From an uncultured Nitrospira sp. (GTDB lineage: Bacteria; Nitrospirota; Nitrospiria; Nitrospirales; Nitrospiraceae): a stretch of DNA of 64,000 bases. A program made the position numbers and the translations under genes. Under the pieces are notes generated by a model. The model ran no database searches and had not been told where the DNA came from. It saw only the letters and a list, made by a program, of their open reading frames with translations. Where the stretch lies: positions 199,416 to 263,415 of the forward strand of contig CABVSR010000001.1 in NCBI GenBank assembly GCA_902500995.1. The letters run 5' to 3'. Positions within the stretch are counted from its first letter, which is position 1; each line of letters starts with the position of its first letter. Shown piece after piece: positions 50,868 to 59,955 of the stretch.

Positions 50868-52115
50868 ATGGCACAGTTCGAAGACCAAAGAACCACCGTC
50901 TATAAAGTCGACCCCGAGCATCCCGAGAGCGAAACGCTTCCGACGCTGCGGACCGAGGAACTCCTGCTCAATATGGGCCCGCAGCACCCCAGCACGCATG
51001 GAGTGCTGAAGGTCATTCTGGAGCTGGAAGGCGAGCGGCTGGTCAAATCAACTCCAGTTATGGGCTTCCTCCATCGCGGCGTGGAAAAACTCGCCGAAGA
51101 AGGGACCTATCATCAGTTCATCCCGCACACCGATCGCCTCGATTATGTGTGCGCGATGTACAACAACTTCGCCTATTGCCGGGCGGTTGAAAAATTGATG
51201 AACATCACCGTGCCGGATCGCGCGGAATACCTCCGTACGATCGTCGCGGAGATTCAACGTATTATCGGTCACCAGTTCTGGCTGGGTACGCAAGCCCTTG
51301 ATATCGGCGCGATGACCGTCTTCTTTTATTGCTTCCGGGACAGGGAAATTCTCTTGGATTGGTTTGATGAACTCTGCGGCGCCCGCCTGACAACCAGCTG
51401 GTATCGCATCGGCGGCGTGGAACGGGATTTTACTCCATCCCTATTTGCCAAACTGAAACAATTCCTCGACTACTTCCCCCCGAAGATTGACGAATACGTC
51501 ATCTTTCTCGAGAAAAATCGCATCTGGCTCGCCAGAACCAAAGGGGTGGCGGTTATTTCGGCGGAAGATGCGCTGAGTTTTGGCTTGAGCGGACCCACAT
51601 TACGAGGTTCCGGCGTGGATTTCGATCTGCGCAAATATGAACCCTATTCCGCCTATCCCAAGTGTGAGTTCAGCGTCCCGGTCGGCAAGAACGGGGATAC
51701 GTACGATCGGTACTGGATCCGCGTGCAGGAACTTTACGAAAGCGTGAAGATCATCCGCCAATGCCTCGAACAGATCCAGGATGGGCCGATCATGGCGGAC
51801 GTACCCAGCGTGACCCTTCCGCCAAAAGAACGTGTGTTCACGAACCTGGAGTCCATGATCCAGCAATTCAAACTATTTTCCCAGGGATTTAACGCGCCGC
51901 CCGGTGAAATTTACTGTGGCACCGAAGCGCACAAGGGCGAATTAGGTTTCTACATCGTCAGCACGGGTGGCGGGAAGCCGTACCGGCTGAAAATACGCGC
52001 TCCCTCGTTTATTCACATGGGGGCCTTCGATCATATGTCGAAAGGCTATATGATCTCTGACGCCGTGACGATTTTCGGTACCTACGACATCGTCATGGGC
52101 GAGTGTGACAGATAG
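50868..52115 (+). CDS. nuoD: NADH-quinone oxidoreductase subunit D
   Basis: NuoD (415 residues) forms the quinone-binding site with NuoB. Expected segments include NMGPQHPSTHGVLKVILELE, with its quinone-site His residues, and the C-terminus FGTYDIVMGECDR. Length is normal. An 80-bp gap separates it from nuoG, where nuoE and nuoF normally lie. Confidence 0.97.
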   Translation: MAQFEDQRTTVYKVDPEHPESETLPTLRTEELLLNMGPQHPSTHGVLKVILELEGERLVKSTPVMGFLHRGVEKLAEEGTYHQFIPHTDRLDYVCAMYNNFAYCRAVEKLMNITVPDRAEYLRTIVAEIQRIIGHQFWLGTQALDIGAMTVFFYCFRDREILLDWFDELCGARLTTSWYRIGGVERDFTPSLFAKLKQFLDYFPPKIDEYVIFLEKNRIWLARTKGVAVISAEDALSFGLSGPTLRGSGVDFDLRKYEPYSAYPKCEFSVPVGKNGDTYDRYWIRVQELYESVKIIRQCLEQIQDGPIMADVPSVTLPPKERVFTNLESMIQQFKLFSQGFNAPPGEIYCGTEAHKGELGFYIVSTGGGKPYRLKIRAPSFIHMGAFDHMSKGYMISDAVTIFGTYDIVMGECDR

Positions 52116-52195
52116 CGCAACGCATGAGCGGTGAGTGAAGAATCGTGAATTCTCACACATCGCCAAAACTTATAACTTCGTACTAGGGCGAAAGC

Positions 52196-54895
52196 ATGGG
52201 CTTGAAACCAGCGACCAATCCCGACGTTGAAGCCGCGACGATTGAGCTGTCCATTGACGGGCGAACGGTCTCGGCCAAAGACGGCGTCTCGCTTTACGAT
52301 GTGATCGCCAGCACGGGCAAGATTATTCCCGCCATGTGTTATCACTACACCTTTGACCCTTTCGGGTCGTGCGGGATGTGCCTTGTTATGCAGGAAGGGA
52401 AAAAAGCCCCAGTGCGTTCCTGCACCGCCAAGGCCGCAGCCGGCATGGTGATCAGAACCGACGGGGATGACCTGTTCGCCGCTCGAAAGAAAGCGGTCGA
52501 AAAACATCTATCGGTCCATCCTTTGGACTGTCCGGTCTGTGACGCGGACGGGCACTGCGAACTCCAGGACATGGCCTTTCAGCATGGCGTCACCAACCTC
52601 GCCAATGCCAAGCAAAAGTTCATTCCGGAAGACACGCGCAGCCTCGTGCTGGATTTCAATATGAATCGCTGCATCGCCTGCGCGGAATGCATCAACGTCT
52701 GCAAAGACGTCTTGATGATCGACGCGCTGCAGTTCATGAAAAAAGGCGGCTTCAACCAGGTCGTGGCCAAGGGCGACCAGCCACTCGCGTGCGAATTCTG
52801 CGGCGATTGCCTGGCTGTCTGTCCTGTCGGGGCGATCACGAACAAATACTCGAAATATTTGTACAAACCCTGGCAGATGAAGAAGACCACGACCACATGC
52901 AACTATTGTGGCGACGGCTGCCAAATGCATCTCGAAACGAAGGACACGGAAGTCGTTCGAGTGACGTCGCCGCTTTCCTGGAAGAATAAATGGGGCGATC
53001 GGTCGGAGACCGCCAAAGGTCACGGGGGACTGTGCGTTCGCGGCCGATTCGGATTCCAATATATCGATAGTCAACAACGGCTCCGGCAACCCTTGGTCCG
53101 CACCGGCGACAACCTGGCTGAAACGCCATGGCTCGACGCCATGCAAACCGTTATCGATCGACTGTCAGACATTCACCGCAAGCACGGACCCGAGTCGATT
53201 GCCGGGCTCATCACCGCCCGGTGCACCAACGAAGAACTGTACTTGTTTCAAAAGCTCATGCGCGCAGGCCTCCGCACGAACCAGCTCGACAGTAGCGCCC
53301 GGTACGGCCACCTCAACTACGTCCATGCGGTTCGCCATGCCGTGGGCATCGGCCGGCCGCTGAATGACTGGGAAGACCTGACCAAAGCCAAGGCGATCCT
53401 CGTGATCGGTTCCAATGTTACGGAAACCAACCCGTTGACCGCCGTCCGCATTAAAGAAGCCATACGTGTGTATCACGCACAAGTGATCGTCGTTGATTCA
53501 TCCAATACCAATATCGCGCAATTGGCCTCCCATCCGCTGCTGGTGAAGCCCGGCACGGAAGGTCTGTTGATCGACGGTCTCGTCAAAGCCGTCATCGAGC
53601 AGGATCTCGTCGATGAGACCAGCACGACAGAACATCCGCAGGCATTTGCTGCCCTGAAACAAGCCGTGGCCCAGGTGTCGCTGGAACAGGTGTCCGGCCA
53701 GACCGGCCTGTCCGTCGAACAGATCCGTGAAGTAGCCGCCATCTTCGCGGAAGCCCCGCGCGCCGTGGCTTTGTGCGCAGAAGGTATCGTGCGCCGTAGC
53801 AATGGATACCAGAATGTCCTGAAGCTCATCGATCTTGCATGGGTCACCGGCAAATTGGGACAACCAGGATCCGGTGTCACGACCGTCACCGAGGAGGTGA
53901 ACGAACAGGGCGCCCTCGACATGGGGGTGGCTCCTGAGTTCCTTCCCGGGCAGGCTCGCTTCGATGATCCTGGCGCACGTGAGCGGTTTGGAAAGGCGTG
54001 GGAGGTCACCCTTCCAACTATCGGCACCGGCGCCAATCTTCTGGAGATTTTCACCCGCATTCACAAGGGTCAGATCAAGGCCCTCTACGTCATCGGCGAG
54101 AATCCGCTGGCGACCTTACCGGCCTCCATGGACGTGAAAGGCGCCCTCGGCAAGCTGCAACTTCTGATCGTTCAGGATCCGTTTCTGACCGAAACAGGCC
54201 GTATGGCCCATGTCGTGCTCCCGGCGGCCACCTATGCGGAAAAGGATGGAACGTTCACCAACTTGGAAGGAAAAGTCCTGCGCGTCCGACAGGCGATTGA
54301 TCAAGTCGGAGAAAGCCTGCCGGACTGGCATATCATGACGGCCTTGGCCAACGGCCTGGGTTACGAATGGCCCTATCAGTCTCCGCAGGATGTGCAGAAC
54401 GAAATCATGAAGTTGCTCCCCGGTTACTACAATCTCGGTCAGCCGCGCCGCATCTCTCCCTCAGCCGATGCGTACCTGTCGAACGGGTATACCGGAGAGG
54501 TCGTGAATCGATATCGCCGGCAGGCTGCGGATGAGGACCGCTCTCGCCCATTTACCTTGGTGATGGGCCAGGTTCTCTACCATTCCGGGAAATTGTCCAC
54601 GCAGGCGTCGGGGCTCATCAACATTGAGCCGAACAATGGTCGTATCCGCATGAACCCGGCTGATGTGGAGAAACTCGGCCTCACGGAACAATCCACGGTT
54701 CGCCTGACCTCGCAACAAGGCTCCGTGCAGGCCGGAGTGAAAGCAGACCCTGATGTGCAAGTGGGATCATGCTTCTTCCCCGAACATTTTAATGAGCCTC
54801 CGATAAAAGATTTAATGACGATCGAAGCTGATACTGTAACGGGCGTGCCGTATTTCAAATCGGCGCGCGTAAAGATTGAAAAGGTCGGAGCGTAA
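52196..54895 (+). CDS. nuoG: NADH-quinone oxidoreductase subunit G (iron-sulfur, molybdopterin-oxidoreductase fold)
   Basis: The 899-residue protein has, in order: a [2Fe-2S] domain (Cys48, Cys59, Cys62, Cys76), the His-Cys3 cluster motif (His108, Cys112, Cys115, Cys121), a two-cluster ferredoxin domain (Cys159/162/165/169 and Cys199/202/205/209), another [4Fe-4S] set (Cys235/238/242/280) and a large molybdopterin-type domain. The catalytic Cys/Sec site of formate dehydrogenases appears to be Ser here (LDSSARYGH, about 364-372), so formate oxidation is unlikely. The next gene is nuoI; no nuoH lies between. Confidence 0.93.
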   Translation: MGLKPATNPDVEAATIELSIDGRTVSAKDGVSLYDVIASTGKIIPAMCYHYTFDPFGSCGMCLVMQEGKKAPVRSCTAKAAAGMVIRTDGDDLFAARKKAVEKHLSVHPLDCPVCDADGHCELQDMAFQHGVTNLANAKQKFIPEDTRSLVLDFNMNRCIACAECINVCKDVLMIDALQFMKKGGFNQVVAKGDQPLACEFCGDCLAVCPVGAITNKYSKYLYKPWQMKKTTTTCNYCGDGCQMHLETKDTEVVRVTSPLSWKNKWGDRSETAKGHGGLCVRGRFGFQYIDSQQRLRQPLVRTGDNLAETPWLDAMQTVIDRLSDIHRKHGPESIAGLITARCTNEELYLFQKLMRAGLRTNQLDSSARYGHLNYVHAVRHAVGIGRPLNDWEDLTKAKAILVIGSNVTETNPLTAVRIKEAIRVYHAQVIVVDSSNTNIAQLASHPLLVKPGTEGLLIDGLVKAVIEQDLVDETSTTEHPQAFAALKQAVAQVSLEQVSGQTGLSVEQIREVAAIFAEAPRAVALCAEGIVRRSNGYQNVLKLIDLAWVTGKLGQPGSGVTTVTEEVNEQGALDMGVAPEFLPGQARFDDPGARERFGKAWEVTLPTIGTGANLLEIFTRIHKGQIKALYVIGENPLATLPASMDVKGALGKLQLLIVQDPFLTETGRMAHVVLPAATYAEKDGTFTNLEGKVLRVRQAIDQVGESLPDWHIMTALANGLGYEWPYQSPQDVQNEIMKLLPGYYNLGQPRRISPSADAYLSNGYTGEVVNRYRRQAADEDRSRPFTLVMGQVLYHSGKLSTQASGLINIEPNNGRIRMNPADVEKLGLTEQSTVRLTSQQGSVQAGVKADPDVQVGSCFFPEHFNEPPIKDLMTIEADTVTGVPYFKSARVKIEKVGA

Positions 54896-54939
54896 GAGTA
54901 AGCTCGTCCGTCTTTTTGATGTCGTCAAAGGTGGTGGGT

Positions 54940-55527
54940 ATGAGTGTCGGGGCCCTGACCAAAAAAGTTCTGCAGGCGGCGTTGTTCTACGAAATCTGGG
55001 ACGCCATGAAGGTCACCTTCAAGCACATGTTTCATCGGCCCATTACGTTTCAATATCCTCGCGAGCAACGCACGATTCCAGACGGTCACCGGGGCGCCCT
55101 CGGGCTCCTTCGCTATAGCGATGGGCGTGATCGCTGCGTGGGATGCGATCTCTGTGAAGCAGCCTGCCCATCCCGTTGCATCAAGGTAATCAGCCAGGAG
55201 GATCCCGAACGACCGCTGCAGCGTTTTGCCAGCGAGTTTTATATCGACATCACCAAATGCGTCTTTTGCGGATACTGTGTCGAAGCCTGTCCGGTGAACG
55301 CCTTGGCGATGACGAAAATGTATGAATACTCTACCCACGACAAGCGAACCCTCCTCTTCGATAAAAAGCGGCTCTATGAGGTCGGCGAACGCCACCTTGA
55401 GGACGCCAAGAAATATCTGTACACCCATAACCAAGAAAAAAATTCGGACGAAAGCCGAGAGTATCGTTACTACTTTCCGCAGTCCGTCCTGAAACCTACA
55501 CAGTCACAACCCAAACATTTGAGCTGA
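54940..55527 (+). CDS. nuoI: NADH-quinone oxidoreductase subunit I
   Basis: NuoI (195 residues) carries clusters N6a and N6b in two CxxCxxCxxxCP motifs (CVGCDLCEAACP; CVFCGYCVEACP). ATG 54940 is preceded by GGTGG; ATG 54919 is an alternative. It starts 44 bp after nuoG, where nuoH would normally come first. Confidence 0.95.
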   Translation: MSVGALTKKVLQAALFYEIWDAMKVTFKHMFHRPITFQYPREQRTIPDGHRGALGLLRYSDGRDRCVGCDLCEAACPSRCIKVISQEDPERPLQRFASEFYIDITKCVFCGYCVEACPVNALAMTKMYEYSTHDKRTLLFDKKRLYEVGERHLEDAKKYLYTHNQEKNSDESREYRYYFPQSVLKPTQSQPKHLS

Positions 55528-55538
55528 ATCGTACCGTT

Positions 55539-56063
55539 ATGGCCTTTGTGTTTTTCGCGTATTTCGCAGTGGTTAGTATTGTCGCCGGCATTCTCACTGT
55601 GTCATTGAAGAATCCCGTGCAATGCGGCCTGGCGCTTCTCGCACTACTGCTCCACGTGTCAGGGCTGTTCGTGATGCTGAACGCCGAATTCTTGTGGGCC
55701 GTTCAGGTCATCGTGTACGCGGGCGCCATCCTGGTTCTCTATCTATTCGTGCTCATGCTGCTGAACCTCAAAACCGACGACCGCTACTTCCATGCCCGAA
55801 CCCCGTATCTGCTGGCGCCGGCCGTGGTCGGCCTAATCTACCTATTGTTCCTATTGATGCGTTCGCCGTTCAGCGGATCTCGAGGTGATGCCTCGACAGC
55901 CGCCGTCCTGCTCAACGGGGACGCGCATGCCGTCGGCATCAAGATGTTCAGTGATTATTTGCTCCAGTTTGAAATTATCGGTGTGTTCCTGACGGGCGCG
56001 ATCGTCGGCGCGATCGTTCTTGCCAAAGCGCCCAGATCCATCGAAACAAGGCGGGACGCATGA
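55539..56063 (+). CDS. nuoJ: NADH-quinone oxidoreductase subunit J
   Basis: NuoJ (174 residues) is a membrane subunit with five predicted helices. The conserved segment is EFLWAVQVIVYAGAILVLYL followed by FVLMLLNL. It overlaps nuoK by 4 bp (ATGA). Confidence 0.94.
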   Translation: MAFVFFAYFAVVSIVAGILTVSLKNPVQCGLALLALLLHVSGLFVMLNAEFLWAVQVIVYAGAILVLYLFVLMLLNLKTDDRYFHARTPYLLAPAVVGLIYLLFLLMRSPFSGSRGDASTAAVLLNGDAHAVGIKMFSDYLLQFEIIGVFLTGAIVGAIVLAKAPRSIETRRDA

Positions 56064-56362
56064 TTCCGTTATCCGCTTACGTGGCAGTCAGCGCCATCCT
56101 GTTTACAACTGGATTGCTCGGTGTCCTGATCCGCCGCAATTTTATTATCGTCCTCATGTCCGTCGAAATCATGCTGAACGCGGCCACCATCAATCTGGTC
56201 GCCTTTTCTCATTACCTGGAATCCATGCAGGGTCAGATCGTGGCGTTGTTTATCATCGCCATCGCAGCGGGAGAGGCGGCCATCGGGCTGGCCATCATCA
56301 TCGTCGTATTCCGCGGAAAAATCTCGACCAATGTCGACGAAATGAACCTATTGAAGTGGTAA
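56060..56362 (+). CDS. nuoK: NADH-quinone oxidoreductase subunit K
   Basis: NuoK (100 residues, normal length) is a three-helix subunit related to MnhC antiporter proteins. Both buried Glu residues of the proton path are visible (MSVEIMLNAATINL and AAGEAAIGLAIIIV). The next gene starts 1 bp after its stop. Confidence 0.96.
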   Translation: MIPLSAYVAVSAILFTTGLLGVLIRRNFIIVLMSVEIMLNAATINLVAFSHYLESMQGQIVALFIIAIAAGEAAIGLAIIIVVFRGKISTNVDEMNLLKW

Positions 56363-56363
56363 C

Positions 56364-58367
56364 GTGTCCGACTCCATCGACCTGATCGTAAAATTAATTC
56401 CCTTGTTTCCGTTGATGGCCGTCGTGATCAACGGCCTCTTCGGGCATCGCTATTCCCACGACCTGGCGCACCGGTTTGCCTGGGGCTCGGTCCTGATGTC
56501 GTTCCTCTGCGTGCTGGCGGTCTTCACGGAAACCTTGCGGACCGGAGCGGCGCGTGAAGTCATCGCCTACAAATGGATTTTCGGCGGCGATCTCACCATC
56601 AATCTCGCCTATCTCATCGACCCTCTGACCTGCATCATGCTCCTGGTCATTACCGGAGTCGGGTTTCTCATCCACGTGTACTCCGTGGGATACATGCACG
56701 GAGAAGCGGGGTTCACGCGGTTTTTCGTGTACATGAACCTCTTCATGGTGTCGATGCTTCTGCTGGTGATGGGCAACAACTATGTTGTGCTCTTCATCGG
56801 ATGGGAAGGTGTCGGCCTCTGTTCGTATCTCTTGATCGGCTACTACTATGACAAGGTGTCGGCGGCCAAGGCTGCGACCAAGGCGTTCGTGGTCAATCGC
56901 ATCGGTGATGCCGGATTTTTGTTGGCCATTTTCCTGGTGTTTGTGAACTTCCGGACACTCGATTACACCCAGGTGATGCAGAATGCGGCGCAACTGTCCC
57001 CTGAAATGGCCACGGCGATCGCCTTATGCCTGCTTGTCGGAGCGGTCGGAAAGTCAGCCCAGCTCCCGCTGTACACCTGGCTCCCCGACGCGATGGAAGG
57101 CCCGACCCCTGTCAGTGCGCTTATCCATGCGGCCACCATGGTCACGGCCGGCGTCTACATGATCGTTCGCAACCATGCCATTTTCGACCTCGCTCCTGTC
57201 GCGATGACGACGGTCGCCTGGATCGGCGGATTGACAGCCCTCTTCGCAGCCACGATCGGACTGGTCCAGACGGATATCAAGCGAGTGTTGGCCTATTCCA
57301 CCGTGAGCCAACTCGGATACATGTTCCTGGGCTGCGGCCTCGGGGCGTACACAGCCGCGGTGTTCCATCTCATGACCCATGCCTTCTTCAAAGCCCTCCT
57401 CTTCCTGTCAGCCGGGTCGGTCATCCACGCGCTCTCCGGCGAGCAGGACATCCGCAAGATGGGCGCCTTGAAGTCAAAAATTCCATGGACCCACACGTTG
57501 TTCCTCATCGGTACGATCGCGATCGCAGGGATTCCGCCACTCGCGGGATTCTGGAGCAAAGATGAAATCATGGGCCATGCCTTCGTGCATCACCATTATC
57601 TGCTCTATGGCATGGCAGCGATCGGCGCATTCCTGACCTCGTTTTATATGTTCCGACTGACGTACCTGACATTCTATGGAACCTCGCGCCTCGACCATCA
57701 TACGGCCGAGCATGTGCACGAATCCCCCATGGTCATGATCGGCCCGCTCGTCGTGCTGGCTACGCTGTCCGTCATCGGCGGAATCCCCGGCGTCCCTCCG
57801 GAAAACGGCTGGTTCCACCATTTCCTCCATTCCGTCGCAGGAGTTGCGGGAGCAGAACACGCGACCCCTCCAGCCTTGATGTTCGGACTGATGGGGACGG
57901 CTACGGTCATTGCACTGCTCGGGTGGGGCCTCGCGCATTACTTTTACAGCGGGCCATCATCCGCGGCGGCGGCACTCTCCGACCGTCTGCCCGGCCTGTA
58001 CACCACGCTGCTCAATAAATACTACGTCGACGAGCTCTACGACCGGCTGTTTGTCGAACCGACGAAACAGTTGGGAAGGCTCTGCGATTGGTTTGACCGA
58101 ACCATCATTGACGGGCTGGTCCGGGGTATTGATCGAGGAACGGACCTGAGCTCTGCGGCCATTACCTGGACCGAAAAACATGTGGTCTACGCAGGCTTGA
58201 ATATTATCGGCTATGCAAACCATCTGTTGGCCCGCTCCTGGCGACGTCTCCAGACCGGCATGGTTCACCAGTATGCCGCCATCATCGTGGCCGGACTCTT
58301 TATTCTCGTGCACCTCATACTGTTGATTTGGACGGGAGCCGGCTCCGCCGGTTATTCCGCACGTTGA
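56364..58367 (+). CDS. nuoL: NADH-quinone oxidoreductase subunit L
   Basis: NuoL (667 residues) is the distal proton-pumping subunit with about 16 helices and a C-terminal lateral helix. The antiporter core is clear (NNYVVLFIGWEGVGLCSYLL, LPDAMEGPTPVSALIHAATM, KRVLAYSTVSQLGYMFLGCG). The start codon is GTG. With two NuoM subunits the lateral helix would have to span an extra module; the C-terminal region after about residue 530 is long enough to be worth comparing. Confidence 0.95.
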   Translation: MSDSIDLIVKLIPLFPLMAVVINGLFGHRYSHDLAHRFAWGSVLMSFLCVLAVFTETLRTGAAREVIAYKWIFGGDLTINLAYLIDPLTCIMLLVITGVGFLIHVYSVGYMHGEAGFTRFFVYMNLFMVSMLLLVMGNNYVVLFIGWEGVGLCSYLLIGYYYDKVSAAKAATKAFVVNRIGDAGFLLAIFLVFVNFRTLDYTQVMQNAAQLSPEMATAIALCLLVGAVGKSAQLPLYTWLPDAMEGPTPVSALIHAATMVTAGVYMIVRNHAIFDLAPVAMTTVAWIGGLTALFAATIGLVQTDIKRVLAYSTVSQLGYMFLGCGLGAYTAAVFHLMTHAFFKALLFLSAGSVIHALSGEQDIRKMGALKSKIPWTHTLFLIGTIAIAGIPPLAGFWSKDEIMGHAFVHHHYLLYGMAAIGAFLTSFYMFRLTYLTFYGTSRLDHHTAEHVHESPMVMIGPLVVLATLSVIGGIPGVPPENGWFHHFLHSVAGVAGAEHATPPALMFGLMGTATVIALLGWGLAHYFYSGPSSAAAALSDRLPGLYTTLLNKYYVDELYDRLFVEPTKQLGRLCDWFDRTIIDGLVRGIDRGTDLSSAAITWTEKHVVYAGLNIIGYANHLLARSWRRLQTGMVHQYAAIIVAGLFILVHLILLIWTGAGSAGYSAR

Positions 58368-58391
58368 CGCAGCCGATGGCCTAGACACACG

Positions 58392-59951
58392 ATGCTTGAA
58401 GAATTTAGCTTTGGCTTCCCGATCCTCTCGTACTTAATCTTCCTCCCCCTTGTGGGAGCCGCCGTTCTTTGGCTGATCGATGACGAGGATCTGCTTAAAT
58501 CCACCACACTTGGCATCACCCTCGTGGAACTCGCCCTGGCCTGCCTGGTGTTGGTGCGGTTCGTACCGGACTCGGCGGCCATGCAGTTCGCTGAGCACGC
58601 TCGATGGCTGCCCGCGCTCGGCATCGGATACCACCTTGCGGTCGACGGCATCAGCGTGCTCTTCGTGGGACTGACCGCATTCCTTACCGTGCTGGTCGTC
58701 ATCTACTCCTGGGATACGGTGCGCAATCAGGTGCGCCTCTATTTCATGGCCCTCCTGGCGCTCGAAACCACCACGATTGGAATTTTCGTCTCGATCGATC
58801 TGATCCTCTTCTTCGTGTTCTGGGAGCTCATGCTCATTCCCAGCTACTTCCTCATCAAGCTTTGGGGTGGAGGGGCCGACCGCCATTACGCCGCCCTCAA
58901 GTACGTGCTCTATACACTACTAGGCAGCGTCTTCATGTTGGTCGGCATCGCCCTGCTGGATATCAACTATCACCAGTGGGCCGTGACGCATCACGTCGAC
59001 CACGTCTATTCATTCGACCTATTGGAATTGCTTTCCGTCCCGATTCCACTCTCTCAGCAAATCCTGATCTTCTGGCTCATGTTCATGGGATTCGCCTTTA
59101 AGGCACCCGTATTTCCATTCCACACCTGGCTTCCTGATGCCCTCGTCGAAGGTCCGATCGGCATGGCCGTCATGTTGGCCGGCATGAAGTTGGGCACCTA
59201 TGGATTCCTCCGATTCGTGTTCCCATTGGTGCCCGATGCATCAAAAAGCGAAGGAGTCGTTGCCATCGTCATGGTATTGGCGCTGTCCGCCATTCTCTAT
59301 GGCGCGGTCGTGGCGCTGGTCCAATCGGATTTCAAACGATTGCTGGCATTTAGCAGCATCAGCCACCTCGGGTTTGTCGTGGTGGGATTGTTCGCCTTGA
59401 ACTTCCAGGGTCTGCAGGGAAGCCTGCTGACGATGATTAACCTGGGCTTTAGTACGGCGGGACTCTTTTTCATGGCGGGATTCTTATCGACTCGCCAGCA
59501 AAGTTCGCACTTGTCCTCTTTTGGAGGTTTCGCGAAACAGGCGCCGCTCCTGGCCACCTTCCTCCTCTTGATCGGCATGGCCTCCATCGGACTGCCGGGA
59601 ACCAATGGCTTCGTCGGTGAATTCTTAATTCTACTAGGCGCTTTCAAAGCCAAATGGTGGTTTGGAGCCGTTGCGGTGCTCGGCGTGATCTTCGGAGCTG
59701 CCTATTTTCTGTGGTATTACGAGCGCGCGATGCTTGGGCCGCTCAATAAACACATCTCTGCGGCCGTCAAGGATCTCCACATGCGAGAAATCACCATTGC
59801 GCTCTCGCTGTCGATTATGATTCTGTGGATCGGCCTCTATCCTTCGCCATTCCTGAGAATGATGAATGGATCCATTCAGGCCCTTGTCGACCGGCTGGAT
59901 CGCGCGAAAGTGGCCTCGGTAGACACGGTTCTCCAGGTGCCGGCGAAGTAA
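58392..59951 (+). CDS. nuoM: NADH-quinone oxidoreductase subunit M, first copy
   Basis: NuoM (519 residues) is an antiporter-like proton pump. It contains FFVFWELMLIPSYFLIKLWG with the conserved Glu of helix 5, LPDALVEGPIGMAVMLAGMK and KRLLAFSSISHLGFVVVGLF. It lies 24 bp after nuoL. This copy lacks the insertion of the second copy and has LPDALVE where the second has SPVGHAA. Confidence 0.95.
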   Translation: MLEEFSFGFPILSYLIFLPLVGAAVLWLIDDEDLLKSTTLGITLVELALACLVLVRFVPDSAAMQFAEHARWLPALGIGYHLAVDGISVLFVGLTAFLTVLVVIYSWDTVRNQVRLYFMALLALETTTIGIFVSIDLILFFVFWELMLIPSYFLIKLWGGGADRHYAALKYVLYTLLGSVFMLVGIALLDINYHQWAVTHHVDHVYSFDLLELLSVPIPLSQQILIFWLMFMGFAFKAPVFPFHTWLPDALVEGPIGMAVMLAGMKLGTYGFLRFVFPLVPDASKSEGVVAIVMVLALSAILYGAVVALVQSDFKRLLAFSSISHLGFVVVGLFALNFQGLQGSLLTMINLGFSTAGLFFMAGFLSTRQQSSHLSSFGGFAKQAPLLATFLLLIGMASIGLPGTNGFVGEFLILLGAFKAKWWFGAVAVLGVIFGAAYFLWYYERAMLGPLNKHISAAVKDLHMREITIALSLSIMILWIGLYPSPFLRMMNGSIQALVDRLDRAKVASVDTVLQVPAK

Positions 59952-59955
59952 GATC

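Noticed and set aside
52196-54895. Formate dehydrogenase alpha subunit
   Set aside because: The catalytic Cys/Sec position appears to be Ser, and the gene sits inside a complete complex I operon, so NuoG fits better.
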